From the NCBI GenBank assembly GCA_018623655.1, contig JAAZVG010000088.1, positions 1 to 6,117 of the forward strand: 6,117 nucleotides of DNA, read 5' to 3'. Under the pieces are notes generated by a model that saw only the letters and a program-made list of their open reading frames with translations, searched no databases and was not told where the DNA came from. The stretch is from Flavobacteriaceae bacterium. Its GTDB lineage: Bacteria; Bacteroidota; Bacteroidia; Flavobacteriales; Flavobacteriaceae. Below are positions 1-4,140 of this stretch, piece by piece. Positions within the stretch are counted from its first letter, which is position 1, and the number at the start of each line of letters is the position of its first letter. The position numbers and the translations under genes were made by a program.

Positions 1-1
1 C

Positions 2-1207
2 GCATCGAATAGCATTTTCGGGTATTACATCGAGGTGCGAAACACCCATAAAGATAAAGTTCCTGAAGCGTGGATCCGAAAACAAACTCTTGTCAATGCA
101 GAACGCTATATCACCGAAGAACTTAAAGAGTACGAAAACAAAATCTCTTCAGCAGAAGCGCGAATACAGATCTTAGAACAAGAACTTTATACCCAGCTTA
201 TTGAAGACTTACAACCAAAAATAAGTTCAATGCAGCAGTTATCTAACGAAATTGCAAGCATTGACTGTTTATCAAACTTTGCATACATCGCAAAGACATA
301 TAATTACAATCAACCAAAGCTTAACGACTCACATACCCTATCAATAAAGGAGGCCAGACACCCTGTAATTGAACAGCGCCTACCACATGATCAGAGCTAC
401 ATCGCAAATGACTTATTATTAGATGATAACGAGCAACAAATCATGATGATCACCGGACCCAACATGAGTGGTAAATCTGCAATTCTTCGACAAACTGCAC
501 TGTGTGTTATCCTAGCTCAATCTGGATCCTTTATCCCGGCAAGTGAAGCAGAAATGGGAATTATAGATAAGCTTTTCACCCGCGTAGGTGCTAGTGATAA
601 CCTCAGCAAAGGTGAATCTACTTTTATGGTTGAAATGAATGAAACCGCTGCAATTATCAACAATCTAAGTAAAAGAAGTTTAGTTTTGATGGATGAGATT
701 GGACGTGGTACCAGTACTTATGACGGAATTTCAATTGCCTGGGCCATCGCCACTTATCTTCATGAGAGTAGTGATCGACCAAAAACACTTTTTGCTACCC
801 ATTATCACGAACTAAATCAGATGACCGATTCTTACCCTAGAGTCAAAAATTATCATGTGGCGGTCAAAGAGAGTAAAGACCATGTGCTTTTCTTAAGAAA
901 ACTACTGCCAGGTGGATCGGAGCATAGTTTTGGAATTCATGTCGCTAAAATGGCAGGAATGCCAGCAATACTTTTACAGCAAGCTCAAAAAGTCCTCAAA
1001 AACCTAGAGCAAAGTGGAGATCGTCAAGAAAAACAAACGTCATTAACTAACAACGCAGGTGAAATGCAGCTAAGTTTTATACAGCTTGATGATCCTGTAC
1101 TACTAGAAATCAAAGAAGAACTTATGGCTATTGATGTGAATTCTTTAACTCCAGTTGAAGCCTTAGTCACTCTTGAATCGATTAAAAAACGACTAGGCAA
1201 GCTCTAG
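2..1207 (+). CDS. mutS: DNA mismatch repair protein MutS, C-terminal part (5' end outside window)
   Basis: MutS binds mispaired bases and, as an ATP-dependent sliding clamp, recruits MutL to start strand-directed repair in the cytoplasm. Only the last 401 residues are here; the frame is open to the left edge, so the in-frame GTG at 35 is internal (it encodes Val in the IEVRNTHKDKVP stretch) and not a start. Typical Bacteroidota MutS has roughly 870 residues, so a little over half is missing, including the mismatch-reading domain. Visible parts: the end of the lever/clamp region (NTHKDKVP, then IRKQTLVNAERYITEELKEY); Walker A GPNMSGKS at 455-478; Walker B with signature LMDEIGRGTSTYDG around 686-727; the ATHYHE switch at 794-811; and the helical dimerisation tail ending in SLTPVEALVTLESIKKRL. 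All ATPase motifs are intact, so the gene appears functional. Stop TAG at 1205-1207. No convincing terminator follows, only a T7 run at 1215-1221. Confidence 0.97.
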   Translation, partial: ASNSIFGYYIEVRNTHKDKVPEAWIRKQTLVNAERYITEELKEYENKISSAEARIQILEQELYTQLIEDLQPKISSMQQLSNEIASIDCLSNFAYIAKTYNYNQPKLNDSHTLSIKEARHPVIEQRLPHDQSYIANDLLLDDNEQQIMMITGPNMSGKSAILRQTALCVILAQSGSFIPASEAEMGIIDKLFTRVGASDNLSKGESTFMVEMNETAAIINNLSKRSLVLMDEIGRGTSTYDGISIAWAIATYLHESSDRPKTLFATHYHELNQMTDSYPRVKNYHVAVKESKDHVLFLRKLLPGGSEHSFGIHVAKMAGMPAILLQQAQKVLKNLEQSGDRQEKQTSLTNNAGEMQLSFIQLDDPVLLEIKEELMAIDVNSLTPVEALVTLESIKKRLGKL

Positions 1208-1234
1208 AGACTACTTTTTTTGATAAGAGAATGT

Positions 1235-1263
1235 TTTGAATTTGAAGAAATATTCTAAATTTG
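1235..1263 (+). promoter_or_regulatory. Bacteroidota-type promoter for tRNA-Gly
   Basis: TTTG at 1235-1238 and TAAATTTG at 1256-1263 are 17 nt apart. The second is an exact match to the Bacteroidota -7 element TAnnTTTG, and the first matches the -33 TTTG. Transcription would start near 1268-1271, giving a leader of about 30 nt before tRNA-Gly at 1300. The element lies between the mutS stop and the tRNA, where a tRNA promoter is expected. The match is by eye, and chance hits occur in AT-rich DNA. Confidence 0.6.
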
Positions 1264-1299
1264 CTTCCCCTAGTTGATAGGATATGTTCTTAACATCAT

Positions 1300-1372
1300 G
1301 CGAAAATAGCTCAGCTGGTAGAGCGCAACCTTGCCAAGGTTGAGGTCGCGGGTTCGAACCCCGTTTTTCGCT
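1300..1372 (+). tRNA. tRNA-Gly (anticodon GCC)
   Basis: A complete 73-nt cloverleaf can be drawn. The acceptor stem is GCGAAAA (1300-1306) with TTTTCGC (1365-1371). The D stem is GCTC/GAGC around AGCTGGTA. The anticodon stem CAACC/GGTTG holds loop TTGCCAA, anticodon GCC at 1333-1335. The T stem is GCGGG/CCCGT with loop TTCGAAC and one G-U pair. The discriminator base is U73, usual for bacterial tRNA-Gly. The 3' CCA is not encoded (CAA follows), so it must be added by the nucleotidyltransferase. It reads GGC and GGU codons. It has its own upstream promoter-like element and a terminator 6 nt downstream. Confidence 0.97.
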
Positions 1373-1378
1373 CAAAAT

Positions 1379-1404
1379 GCTGCGAACATCGCAGCTTTTT
1401 TTTT
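1379..1404 (+). terminator. Intrinsic terminator after tRNA-Gly
   Basis: The perfect 7-bp stem GCTGCGA (1379-1385) / TCGCAGC (1389-1395) with a 3-nt loop ACA is followed by nine T residues (1396-1404). An A-run just before the stem (1374-1377) could pair with part of the T-run. This is a textbook rho-independent terminator, placed 6 nt after the tRNA. It lies between the two tRNAs and so argues against simple co-transcription with tRNA-Leu. Confidence 0.88.
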
Positions 1405-1410
1405 GAAATA

Positions 1411-1426
1411 GTTAGACTTGTCTAAC
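1411..1426. repeat. Short perfect inverted repeat directly upstream of tRNA-Leu
   Basis: GTTAGAC (1411-1417) and GTCTAAC (1420-1426) are exact reverse complements separated by TT. The repeat ends 4 nt before the first base of tRNA-Leu. It carries no T-run, so it does not look like a terminator. It could be an operator, a hairpin in the pre-tRNA leader, or chance. The segment TAGACTTG (1413-1420) differs from the -7 consensus TAnnTTTG at one position, but no -33 TTTG stands at the right distance. Function unknown. Confidence 0.5.
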
Positions 1427-1430
1427 GAAG

Positions 1431-1515
1431 GCTCGAGTGGTGGAATTGGTAGACACGTTGGACTTAAAATCCAATGACCATTACGGTCGTGCGGGTTCAA
1501 GTCCCGCCTCGAGTA
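1431..1515 (+). tRNA. tRNA-Leu (anticodon UAA)
   Basis: An 85-nt class II tRNA with a long variable arm. The acceptor is GCTCGAG (1431-1437) with CTCGAGT (1508-1514), including a G1-U72 wobble. The D stem is GTG/CAC. The anticodon stem TTGGA/TCCAA holds loop CTTAAAA, anticodon TAA at 1465-1467. The variable-arm stem is GACC/GGTC (1476-1488), and the T stem GCGGG/CCCGC has loop TTCAAGT. The discriminator is A73, as in bacterial tRNA-Leu. CCA is not encoded. It reads UUA, a leucine codon expected to be common in an AT-rich genome. No clear promoter lies between the preceding terminator and this gene. Confidence 0.97.
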
Positions 1516-1520
1516 CAAAG

Positions 1521-1556
1521 CCCCTTTTTAATCCTTTGATTATCAAGGGGTTTTTT
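1521..1556 (+). terminator. Intrinsic terminator after tRNA-Leu
   Basis: The outer stem CCCCTT (1521-1526) / AAGGGG (1545-1550) encloses an inner stem TAATC (1529-1533) / GATTA (1538-1542) with loop CTTT, separated by a 2x2 internal loop. Six T residues follow (1551-1556). It starts 6 nt after the tRNA and faces the convergent metX. Read on the minus strand the hairpin is followed only by CTTTG, so it is at best a weak terminator for the met operon. Confidence 0.85.
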
Positions 1557-1582
1557 GTTTACAAAGGCTTTTTTGCCAACCT

Positions 1583-2560
1583 TTAAGCTTCTCTCAACTC
1601 CTTGGCTTGACTCCAAATCCCCTTAATAACAGCAGCTACTTGGTCCTGTTCAATTAGGAAGGCATCGTGACCATGAAGGGAATAAATTTTAAAGTGATCA
1701 GTAGGTTTTCCTAAAGATCTAAGGGCGCGTACCGTCTTATCATCCTCTGTAGGTATAAAAAGTAAATCGGAAGTAATACTGACCACATAAAATTCGGTTT
1801 TCACTGGAGCGAAGACAGATTCAAAGGTTTTATTCTCAGGAACAGCGTCTATTTGTCTCAATATTTGATTTAAGTGCCGGTACGCCCGGGCATGAAAGCG
1901 GGAACTAAGTGCATCTCCATGGTAATCTAACCAAGTCTCTACCGCATAGTTAGAACTTTTTCTTTCACGTTGAAATCGAGAATCAAAAGACTGTGGTGTA
2001 CGGTAGGTAAGCATTGCGTGTTGACGAGCCAGCTTGAGTCCCCACGCTGTCTCCTCTTCAAGAAGTCGCTCTTGTATGTGACAATGAGCAATAACCCAAT
2101 CGGTTGATTTCCAGTCGGTAGCAACAGGAACGAAGCGTTTAAAATGAATTCGATTCTGTGCAATCATGCTCCAGGCAATTCCACCACCAACTGAGCCTGC
2201 TATGAACAATGCTACTTCTGAAATAGACAAACTTTCTAAACCGGTGATGAAAATGCGTGCGATGTCCGTTGCGGTTAATTGAATGTCCGCGTCAAAGAAA
2301 AATCCGTCATATCCATTACCTGGTATATTAAAACACAGTACGGTAGCAAGGTCAGTATTGATAGCCTTAGCTGAGCCCACAATAGGCTCCCACCAACCCT
2401 TATCTCCGGTCAGACTAGAGTTGGCGGTAAGCGCGTGACCGACTAAAATTAGCGGTGCAGACCCTAAGGGGCGACCGAAAACCTCGTAACTCAGTGGAAA
2501 AGGAGCAAGAACCCTATTATTCACTGTTTCGAAATCACTAATCTCAATCGAATTTAGCAT
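1583..2560 (-). CDS. metX: Homoserine O-acetyltransferase family protein (alpha/beta hydrolase fold), divergent MetX
   Basis: 325 residues. Expected role: transfer of acetyl from acetyl-CoA to homoserine, giving O-acetylhomoserine for the MetY enzyme encoded just upstream. Visible motifs: HALTANS at residues 42-48 (oxyanion-hole region), WW at 56-57, nucleophile elbow AGSVGG with Ser123, conserved MLTYRTP (Arg187), the YHGDALSSRF stretch at 213-222, Asp265 in TSDLLF and His298 in LHGHDAFLIE. The Ser-Asp-His triad is therefore complete. The protein is shorter than many MetX enzymes (about 350-380 residues). It lacks the usual glycine-rich GGCxGSTGP-type segment after the second strand and has NIPGNGYDGFF there (78-88). 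I associate this divergent form with flavobacteria. It follows metY by 16 nt on the same strand, so the two are surely co-transcribed. The leader before the ATG (TTTATTAGTGT) has no Shine-Dalgarno. Acetyl versus succinyl specificity is not proven by sequence. Confidence 0.85.
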   Translation of the reverse strand: MLNSIEISDFETVNNRVLAPFPLSYEVFGRPLGSAPLILVGHALTANSSLTGDKGWWEPIVGSAKAINTDLATVLCFNIPGNGYDGFFFDADIQLTATDIARIFITGLESLSISEVALFIAGSVGGGIAWSMIAQNRIHFKRFVPVATDWKSTDWVIAHCHIQERLLEEETAWGLKLARQHAMLTYRTPQSFDSRFQRERKSSNYAVETWLDYHGDALSSRFHARAYRHLNQILRQIDAVPENKTFESVFAPVKTEFYVVSITSDLLFIPTEDDKTVRALRSLGKPTDHFKIYSLHGHDAFLIEQDQVAAVIKGIWSQAKELREA

Positions 2561-2576
2561 ACACTAATAAACTTAC

Positions 2577-3851
2577 TTAGGCTAGAAAGGCTTGTTCTAA
2601 ATCTGTCTTAAGATCTCGAAGGTCTTCTAATCCTACCGACAATCGAATAAGTTCTGGTGTAACACCAGTTGCCTCTTGCTGCTTTTCAGTGAGCTGTTGA
2701 TGCGTTGTTGAAGCGGGGTGAACAATAATCGATTTAGAGTCACCAAAGTTTGCTGCAATTTTAAAAATGAGAGTGGCATCAGCAACTTTTTTCGCAGCCT
2801 CAAATCCTCCTTTTAATCCGAATGTTACAAGACCACTAGCTCCTTCAGGAAGGTATTTCTCAGCCAGAATTTGCTCTCTAGAATTTTTGTGACCGGGATA
2901 ATTCACCCACTCAACCTCAGGTCGAGCAGCTAACCATTCAGCAAGCGCTAAAGCGTTTTCACTGTGCTTTTTAATTCTAATATTAAGTGTTTCTAATCCT
3001 TGGATAATCTGAAATGCATTGAGAGGGCTAAGCGCCGCTCCAAAATCTCTAAGCCCCTCGATTCGAACTTTAGCAATGAAGGCCGCATTCCCCAACGCTT
3101 CGTGATATACTAAACCATGGTATCCCGGTGAAGGCGTAGTAAATTCTTCAAACTTTCCACTAGACCAATCAAATGTTCCAGCATCGACAATCACCCCTCC
3201 TAAGGCAGTTCCATTTCCATTGATATACTTGGTCAGCGAATGAATCACAATATTTGCTCCGTATTTAATAGGATTAAGTAATGCTGGCGTAGGAACTGTG
3301 TTGTCAACGATTAAAGGAATCTGATGCTTTTTTGCGACCGAAGAGATCGCCTCTATATCGAGGATGTCAAGTTTCGGATTCCCAATAGATTCTAGAAATA
3401 CTGCTCGAGTATTGTCGTTTACTGCATCTTCAAAATTTTGAATCTCAGAAGGATCGACAAAAGTGGTGGTAATTCCTAATCTTGGCAAAGTCACAGCCAA
3501 TAGATTATAAGTTCCTCCATAAACACTGTTTGACGCTACAATGTGATCTCCTTGTTTAAGTAACACCTGAAGTGTTGTGGCAACAGCAGAAGTACCTGAG
3601 GCCGTTACGACCGCACCTATACCTCCTTCAAGAGTTGCGAGACGTTCTTCAAGAATAGCATTTGTAGGATTTGTGAGGCGGGTATAGATATTTCCTGCTT
3701 CACTAAGATTAAACAACGCTGCGGCATGATCTGAAGAATCAAACCGATAAGCCGTAGTTTGGTAAATTGGTACAGCTACTGTTTTACCGTGCTGATTTAG
3801 GTTGTGCCCTGCGGTTAAAGCGCTAGTAGCAAATTGATGTTGTGCACTCAT
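2577..3851 (-). CDS. metY: O-acetylhomoserine sulfhydrylase (O-acetylhomoserine aminocarboxypropyltransferase), PLP enzyme
   Basis: 424 residues, normal length for the family. It makes homocysteine from O-acetylhomoserine and sulfide in the cytoplasm, the direct-sulfhydrylation step of methionine synthesis. It belongs to the Cys/Met-metabolism PLP family. Visible: YQTTAYRF near the N-terminus, YTRLTNPT (56-63, with the phosphate-binding Tyr-x-Arg), ASGTSA (84-89), SVYGGTYNL (109-117), VDNT with Asp183 that pairs with the PLP ring nitrogen, SLTKYING with the PLP lysine Lys208, HPASTTH (378-384) and the LSVGLED end motif with Arg403. The about 420-residue length and the GNGTALGGVI stretch favour sulfhydrylase over cystathionine gamma-synthase or beta-lyase (about 380-400). 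It is the first gene of the metY-metX operon and sits about 80 nt downstream of a SAM riboswitch. The ATG at 3849-3851 is preceded by an A-rich stretch and no Shine-Dalgarno, typical of Bacteroidota. Confidence 0.95.
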   Translation of the reverse strand: MSAQHQFATSALTAGHNLNQHGKTVAVPIYQTTAYRFDSSDHAAALFNLSEAGNIYTRLTNPTNAILEERLATLEGGIGAVVTASGTSAVATTLQVLLKQGDHIVASNSVYGGTYNLLAVTLPRLGITTTFVDPSEIQNFEDAVNDNTRAVFLESIGNPKLDILDIEAISSVAKKHQIPLIVDNTVPTPALLNPIKYGANIVIHSLTKYINGNGTALGGVIVDAGTFDWSSGKFEEFTTPSPGYHGLVYHEALGNAAFIAKVRIEGLRDFGAALSPLNAFQIIQGLETLNIRIKKHSENALALAEWLAARPEVEWVNYPGHKNSREQILAEKYLPEGASGLVTFGLKGGFEAAKKVADATLIFKIAANFGDSKSIIVHPASTTHQQLTEKQQEATGVTPELIRLSVGLEDLRDLKTDLEQAFLA

Positions 3852-3895
3852 TACGATGTAATTTTTTTAGGTTAAATAATAATGAGGTAACTGCT

Positions 3896-3932
3896 AAAAA
3901 GAAAAGATGGATAGCCTGGGTGGCTTAGCATC
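3896..3932 (-). terminator. Candidate riboswitch-controlled terminator upstream of metY
   Basis: On the minus strand GATG (3932-3929) pairs with CATC (3909-3906), and AGCC (3925-3922) pairs with GGCT (3916-3913). A symmetric 3x3 internal loop lies between, and the apical loop is ACCCA. The U-rich tract TTTTCTTTTT follows (3905-3896). The hairpin begins at the foot of riboswitch stem P1, where a SAM-dependent terminator would stand. The stem is short and interrupted, so termination efficiency is uncertain. The segment TGCTAAG (3930-3924) overlapping its left arm could instead pair with CTTAGCA inside the aptamer. Confidence 0.45.
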
Positions 3933-4031
3933 GTTATCTCTCCCAATTGGGGTAGAATTTAGCACCTTCTCGAAGATCGAGGGTTGCTAAGGCTTCATCG
4001 GGTCTAATCCCTTCACCTTTCTTGATAACAA
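3931..4031 (-). promoter_or_regulatory. SAM-I (S-box) riboswitch aptamer controlling metY-metX
   Basis: The transcript binds S-adenosylmethionine and lowers expression of the methionine genes when SAM is high. The minus strand shows the ordered SAM-I elements. P1 is GTTATC (4029-4024) with GATAAC (3938-3933), extendable by wobble pairs. The conserved AAGAAAGGTGAAGGG enters P2. The P2 tip is GGG (4011-4009) / CCC (4002-4000). The kink-turn CGATGA is followed by the ligand-core GCAACC. P3 is ACC/GGT, prolonged by CTCGA/TCGAG (3981-3969). GGTGCTAAATTC is at 3966-3955, and P4 is CCC/GGG around AATT (3951-3942). The family pseudoknot is present: loop-2 TTAG (4007-4004) is complementary to CTAA (3962-3959), replacing the UGGC/GCCA pair of other species, which is compensatory change. 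Placement before metY fits. The order and spacing match SAM-I rather than SAM-II. Confidence 0.93.
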
Positions 4032-4054
4032 CTACATCATGTGAATGAACCCTG

Positions 4055-4085
4055 CAAATATGCGTTGAGCATCTGAAATAAACAA
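4055..4085 (-). promoter_or_regulatory. Likely promoter of the metY-metX operon
   Basis: On the minus strand TTG (4085-4083) is followed after 20 nt by CATATTTG (4062-4055). That is one mismatch from the Bacteroidota -7 consensus TAnnTTTG. Transcription would begin near 4050-4046, about 20 nt before riboswitch stem P1, which is where a riboswitch leader should start. It lies between the ppc stop and the aptamer, so it would make the met operon independent of ppc. Confidence 0.5.
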
Positions 4086-4140
4086 CCCTTTCAATGAAGA
4101 AATTAAAAATATCACAAAATAGTAGATGAATGTAGTGTCC

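Noticed and set aside
35..37. GTG as a start codon for the mutS fragment
   Set aside because: The frame continues upstream to base 2 with conserved MutS residues (SIFGYYIEV), so this is an internal valine codon.
1202..1221. mutS terminator made from the CTCTAGAG palindrome and the T7 run
   Set aside because: The palindrome has no room for a loop and the alternative stems are only 4 bp, so it is not convincing.
1521..1550. Bidirectional terminator that would also end the metY-metX transcript
   Set aside because: On the minus strand the hairpin is followed by CTTTG, not a real U-tract, so only the forward direction is supported.
1939..2163. A 74-codon open frame on the minus strand inside metX
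   Set aside because: It lies wholly within the well-supported metX frame and resembles no known protein; it is a shadow frame.
4034..4042. ACAT-C-ATGT palindrome in the met leader
   Set aside because: Too short, and with a 1-nt centre it cannot form a hairpin; expected by chance in AT-rich DNA.
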